The notes beneath the pieces are model-generated. The model did no database searches and was not told the DNA's origin. It saw only the letters and a list, made by a program, of their open reading frames with translations. From JBBCJT01 sp037190665 (lineage in GTDB: Bacteria; Pseudomonadota; Alphaproteobacteria; Acetobacterales; Acetobacteraceae): DNA of 22,796 nucleotides. Both the position numbers and the translations under genes were made by a program. Within the stretch, counting starts at the first letter, position 1; each line of letters starts with the position of its first letter. Location: the NCBI GenBank assembly GCA_037190665.1, contig JBBCJT010000110.1:1-22796 (forward strand), in the 5' to 3' direction. This document shows positions 15,989 through 22,525 of this stretch, piece by piece.

Positions 15989-17005
15989 TCAGCGCATCGG
16001 CGGCGAGTACATCAGCCCGCCCTGGGTCCACAGCGCGTTCGGGCCGCGCTGGATGCCGAGCGGCTTGACGTTGCGGTCGAACGCCTCGGCGTAGTTGCCG
16101 ACCTGCTTGACGATGTTCAGCGACCAGCTGTTCTCGAGCCCGAGCATCTTGCCCAGGTCGCCGCTCTTGCCGACGAAGCGCTGGATGTCGGGGTTCGGGT
16201 CGGACGACCGCTGGTCGATGTTCTTGCTGTCGAGGCCGAGTTCCTCGGCGGTGATCATCGCGAACAGCGTCCAGCGGACGATGTCGGCGAAGCGCGCGTC
16301 ACCCTGGCGCACGGCCGGGCCGAGCGGCTCCTTGCTGATCACTTCCGGCAGGATGATGTACTGCTCGGCGTTGGCACCCTGGGTGGAGCGCACGGCGGCG
16401 AGGCCGGACACGTCCGTGGTCAGCGCGTCGCAGCGGCCGGAGAAGAAGGCGGCGTTCACTTCCTCCAGCTTCTCGATCACCACCGGGGTGAACTGCAGGT
16501 TGTTGGCGCGGAACCAGTCGGTCAGGTTCAGCTCGGTCGTGGTGCCGGGCTGCACGCAGACGGTCGCGCCGTTCAGCTCCTTCGCCGAGGAGACGCCGAG
16601 CGACTTCTTCACCATGAAGCCCTGGCCGTCGTAGAAATTCACCCCCGTGAAGTCGAGCCCGAGCGAGGTGTCGCGCGACAGCGTCCAGGTCGTGTTGCGC
16701 GACAGCATGTCCACTTCGCCGGACTGCAGCGCCGTGAAGCGGCTCTGCGCGGTGGTCGGCACGTAGCGGACCTTGTTGGCGTCGCCGAAGATGGCGGCCG
16801 CCACCCCGCGGCAGACATCCACGTCGATCCCGCGCCAGACGCCCTGGCTGTCCGGGGCGGCAAAGCCGGCGAGGCCGGTATTGACGCCGCAGATGAGCTG
16901 GCCGCGCGCCCGGACCGCGTCGAGCGTGGGGCTCTGCGCGAAACTCTGCCCCGTCATCATGATGGCCAGCGCGGCACCCGCCGCGAAGCCCTTCCCAATA
17001 GCCAT
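15989..17005 (-). CDS. aapJ: amino-acid-binding periplasmic protein, AapJ type (paralogue 3, next to permeases)
   Basis: A 338-aa periplasmic solute-binding protein (SBP_bac_3 family). The signal peptide MAIGKGFAAGAALAIMMTGQSFA has likely cleavage after Ala23, giving a mature start QSPTLDAVRARG. AapJ hallmarks are GVNTGLAGFAAPDSQGVW, DVDVCRGVAAAIFGD, SRNTTWTLSRD, FYDGQGFMVKKS, CVQPGTTTELNL, ISKEPLGPAVRQGD and the C-terminal TQGGLMYSPPMR. Four Cys (LICGV, DVCRG, TVCVQ, GRCDA) are conserved in all three paralogues and could form disulfides. Ribosome site GGGGAGAA is about seven bases before the ATG. Being adjacent to the permeases, and preceded by a 129-base gap with an operator-like palindrome, it is the most likely core receptor of this transporter. 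Confidence 0.94.
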   Translation of the reverse strand: MAIGKGFAAGAALAIMMTGQSFAQSPTLDAVRARGQLICGVNTGLAGFAAPDSQGVWRGIDVDVCRGVAAAIFGDANKVRYVPTTAQSRFTALQSGEVDMLSRNTTWTLSRDTSLGLDFTGVNFYDGQGFMVKKSLGVSSAKELNGATVCVQPGTTTELNLTDWFRANNLQFTPVVIEKLEEVNAAFFSGRCDALTTDVSGLAAVRSTQGANAEQYIILPEVISKEPLGPAVRQGDARFADIVRWTLFAMITAEELGLDSKNIDQRSSDPNPDIQRFVGKSGDLGKMLGLENSWSLNIVKQVGNYAEAFDRNVKPLGIQRGPNALWTQGGLMYSPPMR

Positions 17006-17100
17006 TTGTTATTCTCCCCTGTGGGTTGTGCGGCGTTGGCCCCGCCGCCGGTTCCGGTTAGGAAAACTGTGCGCCACGGGCAAGGCGCGAATCAACGTTT

Positions 17101-17120
17101 CTGTGCAATTGTATACACAG
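17101..17120. promoter_or_regulatory. operator-like palindrome upstream of aapJ
   Basis: TGTATACA (17110-17117) is a perfect 8-bp palindrome, overlapping a wider dyad CTGTG (17101-17105) with CACAG (17116-17120). It lies about 95 bases upstream of the aapJ start, just after the stop of the second binding-protein gene, in a locally AT-rich patch. Palindromes of this shape are common GntR-family sites. No regulator gene is in the window, and I see no convincing -35/-10 pair. Confidence 0.4.
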
Positions 17121-17134
17121 ATACGTCTTGGCGC

Positions 17135-18145
17135 CTATCGCATGGGGGGCGCGTACATCAGTCCGCCCTGTGTCCACAGCCGGTTTATGCCGCGCTGCAC
17201 ACCAAGCGGAGTGATGTTGCGGTCCCAGACTTCCCCGAAATTGCCGACCGCCTTGATGACGTTCACCGCCCAGCGGTTGTCCACGCCGAGCGACTTGCCG
17301 ATCTCCCCCTCGGCACCGACGAAGCGGCGGATGTCCGGGCTGTCGCTGGTCATCAGACTGTCGACGTTCGCCTGGGTGATGCCGAGCTCCTCGGCCGCGA
17401 TCAGCGCGTAGAGCGTCCAGCGCACGAGGTCGAACCACTTCCAGTCGCCCTTGCGCACCAGCGGGCCGAGCGGCTCCTTGCTCGTGACTTCCGGCAGGAT
17501 CACGTAGCGGTCCGCCTCCGCCCCCTGCAGGAAGCGGAAGGAGGCGAGCGAGGACAGGTCGGTGGTGTAGGCGTCGCAGCGTCCGGCCTTGAAGGCGGCG
17601 CGGACTTCCTCGATGTCCTCCATCGCCACGGGCGTCAGCCGGATGCCGCTGGTGCGGGCGAAGTCGGCCATGTTGCGCTCGGTCGTCGCCCCCGGCTGCA
17701 GGCAGACCGTCGCCCCGTCGAGCTGCTTTGCGGAGGTGACCGGCGTGCCCTGGCGGACCATGAAGGCCTGGCCGTCGTAGTAGTAGATGCCGGCGAAGGC
17801 GAGGCCGAGATTGCTCTCCCGCGTCAGCGTCCAGGTGGTGGCGCGCGACAGCAGGTCCACGTCGCCCGACTGCAGCATGGTGAAGCGCTGCGGCGTGGTG
17901 GTGGGGATGAAGCGCACCTTGGCCGGATCGCCGAAGAAGGCGGCGGCCACGGCGCGGCAGACATCGGCATCGAGCCCGCGCCAGTTGCCCTGCGTGTCGG
18001 GTGCTGCGAAGCCCGGCACGTTGGGCGTGACGCCGCAATGCAGCACGCCGCGCTGCCGGACGATGTCCATGGTGGATGGCGCCGTCTGGGCCGCGGCCGT
18101 GGCCCAGACGGCCGCAAGGCCCAGGGCGGTGAGCGTTCGGATCAT
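17135..18145 (-). CDS. amino-acid-binding periplasmic protein, AapJ type (paralogue 2, divergent)
   Basis: A 336-aa SBP_bac_3 protein. Signal peptide MIRTLTALGLAAVWATAAA has likely cleavage after Ala19. It has the same overall plan and four Cys as its neighbours (LHCGV, DVCRA, TVCLQ, GRCDAY) and ends TQGGLMYAPPMR. It differs at segments conserved in the other two: SRATTWTLTRE in place of the RNTTWTLSR motif, YYYDGQAFMVRQGTP in place of FYDGQGF(I/M)VKKS, and TTERNMADFARTSG in place of TTELNL. These segments lie in the ligand-binding core of the family, so altered specificity is plausible. The start is ATG 18145, with AGGGGGA about seven bases upstream. The frame continues upstream in shadow sequence. 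Confidence 0.92.
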   Translation of the reverse strand: MIRTLTALGLAAVWATAAAQTAPSTMDIVRQRGVLHCGVTPNVPGFAAPDTQGNWRGLDADVCRAVAAAFFGDPAKVRFIPTTTPQRFTMLQSGDVDLLSRATTWTLTRESNLGLAFAGIYYYDGQAFMVRQGTPVTSAKQLDGATVCLQPGATTERNMADFARTSGIRLTPVAMEDIEEVRAAFKAGRCDAYTTDLSSLASFRFLQGAEADRYVILPEVTSKEPLGPLVRKGDWKWFDLVRWTLYALIAAEELGITQANVDSLMTSDSPDIRRFVGAEGEIGKSLGVDNRWAVNVIKAVGNFGEVWDRNITPLGVQRGINRLWTQGGLMYAPPMR

Positions 18146-18165
18146 GCGTGGTCCCCCTGAAGTGG

Positions 18166-18191
18166 CCCCGGCCGCATCATCGCGGCCGGGG
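18166..18191 (-). other. perfect hairpin between binding-protein genes 1 and 2
   Basis: CCCCGGCCGC (18166-18175) pairs perfectly with GCGGCCGGGG (18182-18191), a 10-bp all-GC stem with a 6-base loop. It lies in the 85-base gap between the first and second binding-protein genes, directly before the ribosome site of the second. No U-run follows. It probably protects the upstream message or reduces read-through. Confidence 0.75.
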
Positions 18192-18230
18192 TATCGGATC
18201 GGTTGCGGATGGCGGGTGCCGCCGCCGCGA

Positions 18231-19253
18231 TCAGCGCATCGGCGGCGCGTACTGGATGCCGCCCTTGTTCCACAGGTTGTTGATGCCGCGCTGCACGCCC
18301 ATCGCGCCCATCGTGCGGTCCCACATCTCGGCGAAGTTCCCGACCTTCTTGATGATGTTGTAGGCCCAGCGGTCATCCAGCCCGAGTGGCTTGCCCATGT
18401 TGCCTTCCAGCCCCAGGAAGCGCCGCACCTCTGGGTTCTGGGAGGTCATGAAGCTGTCGATGTTCTGGCTGTTGATGCCGAGTTCCTCGGCGATGAGCTG
18501 CGCGAAGAAGCTCCAGCGGACGATGTCGAACCAGCGGTCGTCGCCCTTGCGCACCGCGGGGGCCAGCGGCTCCTTGCTGATCAGCTCGGGCAGGATGACG
18601 TACTGTTCGGCGTTCGCCCCCTGCCGCGCGCGGAAGGAGGCGAGCGAGGAGGCGTCCGTGGTGTAGGCGTCGCAGCGGCCGGCGATGAAGGCCTTGAAGA
18701 TCTCCTCCGTGTCGGCGATCACCACGGGGGTGAAGGTCATGTTGTTGCTGCGGAAGTAGTCCTGCAGGTTCAGCTCGGTGGTCGAGCCGGGCTGCACGCA
18801 GATCGCCGCCCCGTTCAGTTCCTTGGCGGAGGCGACGCCCGCCGACTTCTTCACGATGAAGCCCTGGCCGTCGTAGAAATTCGCCGGCGCGAACATCAGC
18901 CCGAGCGAGCCCTCGCGGCTGAGCGTCCAGGTGGTGTTGCGGATCAGCACGTCCACCTCGCCCGATTGCAGCGCGGTGAAGCGGTTCTGCACCGTGGTGG
19001 GCACGAAGCGCACCTTGTCCGGGTCGCCGAACAGCGCGACGGCGATGGCGCGGCAGGAATCCGCCTCGAGGCCCTGCATCACGCCCCGGCTGTCGGGGGC
19101 GGAGAAGCCGGGCAGGTTCGGCGATACGCCGCAATTGAACATGCCGCGCTGGCGGACGGCATCCAGCGTCGGGCTCTGGGCGAAGGCCGGGGCGGCGAAT
19201 GCGGCACCGATACAGGCAAGCCGCGCGGCGCGAAGCAGTGAAATAGAAGGCAT
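18231..19253 (-). CDS. amino-acid-binding periplasmic protein, AapJ type (paralogue 1, first of operon)
   Basis: A 340-aa SBP_bac_3 protein. The signal peptide runs to AAPAFA with likely cleavage after Ala25, giving the mature start QSPTLDAVRQRG, nearly the same as paralogue 3. Hallmarks are GVSPNLPGFSAPDSRGVM, DSCRAIAVALFGDPDKVRF, IRNTTWTLSREGS, FYDGQGFIVKKS, CVQPGSTTELNLQDYF, ISKEPLAPAVRKGDDRWFD and the C-terminal NKGGIQYAPPMR. Ribosome site CAGGGAGA is about nine bases before the ATG. It reads away from the amidohydrolase gene, so the operon promoter should lie in the 139-base divergent gap. By eye it resembles paralogue 3 more than paralogue 2. Confidence 0.93.
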   Translation of the reverse strand: MPSISLLRAARLACIGAAFAAPAFAQSPTLDAVRQRGMFNCGVSPNLPGFSAPDSRGVMQGLEADSCRAIAVALFGDPDKVRFVPTTVQNRFTALQSGEVDVLIRNTTWTLSREGSLGLMFAPANFYDGQGFIVKKSAGVASAKELNGAAICVQPGSTTELNLQDYFRSNNMTFTPVVIADTEEIFKAFIAGRCDAYTTDASSLASFRARQGANAEQYVILPELISKEPLAPAVRKGDDRWFDIVRWSFFAQLIAEELGINSQNIDSFMTSQNPEVRRFLGLEGNMGKPLGLDDRWAYNIIKKVGNFAEMWDRTMGAMGVQRGINNLWNKGGIQYAPPMR

Positions 19254-19392
19254 GGACGGCAGTCTCCCTGGCAGCCGGTAAATCCGGTCTCGATCCGACT
19301 GTGGGCGTCCCGGCGGCGGCGATCAACAGGCCCGGTCTTGCAATCATCCCCGATGCTGCCAGCCTTGGGCGGCCAACCGCACGGAGCGCCGC
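19254..19392. promoter_or_regulatory. divergent control region, transporter / amidohydrolase
   Basis: The 139 bases between divergent starts must carry the promoters of both units if they are separately transcribed. Visible elements are the ribosome sites at each end (minus-strand CAGGGAGA, plus-strand CGGAG seven bases before ATG 19393) and a small CCGG-TAAAT-CCGG dyad near 19275. I cannot assign -35/-10 boxes with confidence. Confidence 0.4.
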
Positions 19393-20619
19393 ATGCAAAC
19401 CCTGTTCGCCAATGCCCGCCTGCTCGACCCTGCGGACGGGTCGATCAGCGAGGGCCATCTGCTGGTCGCCGACGGGCGGATCGCGGACAGGCCGGCGCGT
19501 GTCGTGGCGGCGGCGGACCGGCTGACGATCGACCTGAAGGGCCGTACCCTGATGCCCGGGCTGATCGACGCGCATGTGCACGTGATCGCCAGCATGATGA
19601 ACCTGGGTGCGAACGCGATGCAGCCCGACGCGCTCGCCGTGCTGCGCTCGCTGCCGATCATGCGCGGCATGCTCGATCGCGGCTTCACCACGGTGCGCGA
19701 CGTGGGCGGCGCGCCGCATGCGCTGTCGGTCGCGGTGGAGCAGGGGCTCGCGGTGGGGCCGCGGCTCGTGGTCTGCGGCAAGGCGATCGGGCGTACGGGC
19801 GGGCACACCGATTTCCGCGGCCGCTACGACGCGCGCGACAAGCACCGCGCGGACAACAATTTCGGCGCGCTGGGGCGCATCGCCGACGGGGTGGACGAGG
19901 TGCGCCGCGTCAGCCGCGAGGAGCTGAAGGCCGGCGCGCGCTTCATCAAGATCATGGCCAATGGCGGCGTGGCGAGCCCGACCGACCCGATCCACTGGCA
20001 GGGCTATTCGCCCGCCGAGATCACGGCGGTGGTGGAGGAGGCGGCGGATGCCGGCACCTACGTCTCCGCGCATCTCTACACCGATGCGGCCCTCGCGCGG
20101 GCCATCGCCTGCGGCGTGCACAGCCTGGAGCACTGTAACCTGATCGAGGCGAAGACGGCGAAGGAGGCGGCGGCCAAGGGGTGCGTCGCGGTGCCCACAC
20201 TCGTCACCTACGAGGCGCTGGCGCAGGACGGGCCGGGCTTCGGCTTCCCGCCCGATTCCATCGCCAAGATCGAGACGGTGCGCAGTGCCGGGATGCGCAG
20301 CCTGGAGATCCTGCGCGATGCCGGCGTGCGCATGGCCTTCGGCACCGACCTGCTGGGCGAGACGCAGGTGCGCCAGAGCGAGGAATTCGCGATCCGCGGC
20401 CGCGTGCTGAAGCCGATGGAGGTGATCCGTTCCGCCACGACCGAGGCGGCGAAGCTGGTCTTCGCCGAGGGCGAGCTGGGCACGCTCGCGGTCGGCGCGC
20501 ATGCGGACCTGATCGTGGTGGACGGCAAGCCGGACGAGGACCTCGCCCCGCTCGCCGCCGGCGAACGCGGCATCGCGCTGGTGATGAAGGCCGGCGCCAT
20601 CCACCGCTCGCGCCTGTAG
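19393..20619 (+). CDS. metal-dependent amidohydrolase, dipeptidase/imidazolonepropionase-like
   Basis: A 408-aa amidohydrolase-superfamily enzyme with a full binuclear metal site: HVH at 61-63 after MPGLIDA, the lysine expected to be carboxylated (K186 in FIKIMANGG), H227 in SAHLYT, H247 in HSLEHCN, and the catalytic Asp319 in GTDLLGE. Flanking N- and C-terminal strands form the usual small beta domain (NARLLDPADG..., ...ADLIVVDGKPDEDL). The subgroup with GGHTDFRGR and IMANGGVASPTDPIHWQGYS is the one that includes characterised Xaa-Arg/Lys and Xaa-Pro dipeptidases (prolidase-like M38). No signal peptide, so cytoplasmic. It overlaps nothing and is followed after four bases by the ornithine cyclodeaminase-family gene. 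Placement opposite an amino-acid importer supports a role in splitting imported dipeptides or acyl-amino acids, but the substrate is not readable. Confidence 0.85.
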   Translation: MQTLFANARLLDPADGSISEGHLLVADGRIADRPARVVAAADRLTIDLKGRTLMPGLIDAHVHVIASMMNLGANAMQPDALAVLRSLPIMRGMLDRGFTTVRDVGGAPHALSVAVEQGLAVGPRLVVCGKAIGRTGGHTDFRGRYDARDKHRADNNFGALGRIADGVDEVRRVSREELKAGARFIKIMANGGVASPTDPIHWQGYSPAEITAVVEEAADAGTYVSAHLYTDAALARAIACGVHSLEHCNLIEAKTAKEAAAKGCVAVPTLVTYEALAQDGPGFGFPPDSIAKIETVRSAGMRSLEILRDAGVRMAFGTDLLGETQVRQSEEFAIRGRVLKPMEVIRSATTEAAKLVFAEGELGTLAVGAHADLIVVDGKPDEDLAPLAAGERGIALVMKAGAIHRSRL

Positions 20620-20623
20620 CCCG

Positions 20624-21592
20624 ATGCGGCTGCTCGATGCCGCAGCGGTGCGCGCCGCGCTGCCGTGGCCGGCGCTGGTCGAGGCGCTGCGCGCGATGTT
20701 CCGCGAGGGCTGCGCTGCGCCGCTGCGTCATGCGCACCCGATCCCGCAGCCGGACGGGCCGGAGGCGACGCTGCTGCTGATGCCCGCGTGGCAGGAGGCG
20801 GGGGCGGCGCGGTTCTCCGGCGTGAAGATCGTCCATGTCGTGCCCGGCAACCGCGACAAGGGCCTGCCCGCCGTCAGCGCCGTCTACCTGCTGTCGGACG
20901 CCGCGACCGGCCAGCCGATCGCGATGCTGGACGGGGCGGAACTGACCGACCGGCGCACCGCCGCGGCATCCGTGCTGGCGGGCACCTATCTGGCGCGGCC
21001 GGACAGCCGCACGCTGCTGGTCTGCGGCACGGGGCGCATCGGGCGCGCGCTGGCGGAGGCGTGGTCGGCGGGGCTCGGGATCGAGGATGCGATGATCTGG
21101 GGCCGCAACGCGGAACACGCGGCGACGCTTGCGAGCGAACTGGTGGCGCATGGTGTCAACGCGCGCGCGGTGACCGATCTGGAGGCGGCGGCACGTCAGG
21201 CCGACATCATCTCCTGCGCGACGCTCGCGACCGCGCCGCTGATCCGTGGTGCGTGGGTGAGGCCGGGCACGCATATCGACCTCGTCGGCGCCTTCCGGAA
21301 GGACATGCGCGAGACGGACGGCGCGCTGGTGGCGCGTGCGACGGTGTTCGTGGACACGATGGCCGGCGGCATGGCCGAGGGCGGCGACATCGTGCAGGCG
21401 ATCGTGGAGGGTGCGATCGACGCATCGCATGTGCGCGGCGACCTGCACGCGCTGGCCCGCGGCGAGGCGAAGGGCCGTACGAGCGCCGACGAGATCACGC
21501 TGTTCAAGTCCGTGGGCGCGGCGCTGGAGGATCTGGCCGCGGCGATCCTGGCGCAACGATCGACGCGCATCGCGCGATCTTTGATTGATTAG
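20624..21592 (+). CDS. ornithine cyclodeaminase / mu-crystallin family protein
   Basis: A 322-aa NAD(P)-dependent enzyme of the OCD/mu-crystallin family. It shows the substrate-site Lys68 in SGVKIVHVVPGN, LTDRRTAAASVLA (108-120), a Rossmann loop CGTGRIG (134-140) where many members have GAGxQ, a second-domain DLVGAFRKDMRE, and the terminal GRTSADEITLFKSVGAALEDLAAA. Family members cyclise ornithine to proline, reduce delta1-pyrroline-2-carboxylate to proline, or act on other ketimines or amino acids. Sequence alone does not choose between these. It starts four bases after the amidohydrolase stop, so one operon. The last codons (RSLID, stop TAG 21590-21592) are already AT-rich, suggesting that the boundary with the foreign block falls in the extreme C-terminus. 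Confidence 0.88.
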   Translation: MRLLDAAAVRAALPWPALVEALRAMFREGCAAPLRHAHPIPQPDGPEATLLLMPAWQEAGAARFSGVKIVHVVPGNRDKGLPAVSAVYLLSDAATGQPIAMLDGAELTDRRTAAASVLAGTYLARPDSRTLLVCGTGRIGRALAEAWSAGLGIEDAMIWGRNAEHAATLASELVAHGVNARAVTDLEAAARQADIISCATLATAPLIRGAWVRPGTHIDLVGAFRKDMRETDGALVARATVFVDTMAGGMAEGGDIVQAIVEGAIDASHVRGDLHALARGEAKGRTSADEITLFKSVGAALEDLAAAILAQRSTRIARSLID

Positions 21593-21652
21593 TATTGTCA
21601 ATAGCGGCAAAAATGAAAGCCTAGCCGAGCTTAGGAAGTGGTGCGCCACAAG

Positions 21653-22255
21653 ATGCTCCGGTTCATAGAGTCATTTCTCCTATTTTCTGCAGTTCTTCCT
21701 TATTTTTGGTTCCTATCATTCGACCCAAGTTTAAGGATATTTTATAATGACGCTGACGGCAGGTCGCTTATGACTTGTCAGTCTCCCCCTCCTTTTCATA
21801 ATGTATCAACGTTTTTCTGGGGAGGGCTTCTTTTAATTACATTCCCGTTCGTGGATAACGGGTGTTCTTATGAGGCTAATGGGCTGGGTGGGGTGGTATT
21901 TTATTCCTCATGCTTGTTGGTGGCAAAAATTTTCTTTGGTCCCATTCAGATCAAAGTGACATATCACATCAGTAATAGGAGTCTTTTTAAGAAATTCAAA
22001 AATAAAATGCTAGAATATATTGCATCCATTATAAATACTTTTTTAGATAAATTTATATATAAAATATTAATTTTAGTACCAGTGTCCTTAATGGGGGGTT
22101 GGTTATTTGAAGATAAGAACATACGCGGTGTTCCTATATGGATCATGGTCCCATTTGCGTGGTCTTTCTTCTCAAGATTGTTCCGATATAGCGGAGAGTT
22201 TCATAGGTTTATGTTAATAAAGGAAAATTTTGGAAAAAACACCAAATTTATCTAG
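21653..22255 (+). CDS. multi-span membrane protein of unknown function in AT-rich DNA
   Basis: Not recognised. The 200-aa product is rich in Phe, Ile and Leu, with likely membrane spans at about 4-23, 54-68, 79-98, 126-150 and 160-177, and a basic cytoplasmic-looking segment (NRSLFKKFKNKMLE, 108-121). Base composition and codon use (ATA, TTA and AAA common) are unlike every other gene here, a sign of horizontal transfer. I chose ATG 21653 (MLRFIESFLLF); GTG 21638 and 21641 are in frame, and AGGAAG at 21633-21638 sits 14 bases before the ATG. The frame ends at TAG 22253-22255. However, a membrane-like reading frame continues at once in the -1 frame, entered at an A-AAA-AAC heptamer, so the intact protein may be about 271 aa. 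It is convergent with ahcY and has no evident promoter. Confidence 0.65.
   Translation: MLRFIESFLLFSAVLPYFWFLSFDPSLRIFYNDADGRSLMTCQSPPPFHNVSTFFWGGLLLITFPFVDNGCSYEANGLGGVVFYSSCLLVAKIFFGPIQIKVTYHISNRSLFKKFKNKMLEYIASIINTFLDKFIYKILILVPVSLMGGWLFEDKNIRGVPIWIMVPFAWSFFSRLFRYSGEFHRFMLIKENFGKNTKFI
22234..22240 (+). promoter_or_regulatory. candidate -1 frameshift heptamer A-AAA-AAC
   Basis: In the frame of the membrane gene the codons are GGA AAA AAC, so the heptamer A AAA AAC is in exactly the phase needed for tandem -1 slippage. The zero-frame stop is 12 bases further on. A weak stem (CCAAAT 22242-22247 with ATTTGG 22273-22278) begins right after it, closer than usual for a stimulator. A real one-base loss or gain in the A-run is an equally good explanation. 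Confidence 0.4.
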
Positions 22256-22467
22256 AGGGTCTCAATGAGCCGATTTGGAGGTATATTGAGAATAGAAGCT
22301 TTGCTCAAAAGTTGCCGCTTACAGTACAAGCATCAATGCTGACGAGTAGCGGATTTATTGCATTTTTATTTGCTGGAAGCATGAGTCGTGCCTGCGAAAT
22401 CGATATCGGAACAATTCCTGGCATTCTCAAAATTTTGGCGGTCTCAATATTAACGCTGCTTGTCTAA
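22241..22467 (+). pseudogene. -1 frame continuation of the membrane gene
   Basis: In the -1 frame there are 75 codons without a stop from the heptamer to TAA 22465-22467. The translation looks like protein: a polar link (HQIYLEGLNEPIWRYIE), then two hydrophobic stretches (LTVQASMLTSSGFIAFLFAG and IPGILKILAVSILTLLV) fitting two more membrane spans. On its own it has only a late ATG (22336, 43 aa), so it is best read as the 3' part of the preceding gene, reached by frameshifting or separated by an indel. Confidence 0.5.
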
Positions 22468-22525
22468 ACCTTCGGCGAGGAAGTGGTTGCCTTCGCGGAA
22501 GCGAGAGACAACCGAGTTTCCGTCG

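Noticed and set aside
15857..18160. A long plus-strand frame across the binding-protein genes
   Set aside because: It runs through two clearly real minus-strand genes and their intergenic hairpins, and its composition is that of an antisense shadow.
21595..21623. A promoter for the AT-rich membrane gene (TTGTCA as -35)
   Set aside because: No acceptable -10 hexamer lies 16-18 bases downstream.
22470..22525. A terminator shared by ahcY and the AT-rich gene
   Set aside because: There are CCTTCGCGG/CTTCCGCG-like bits, but no stable stem with a T-run.
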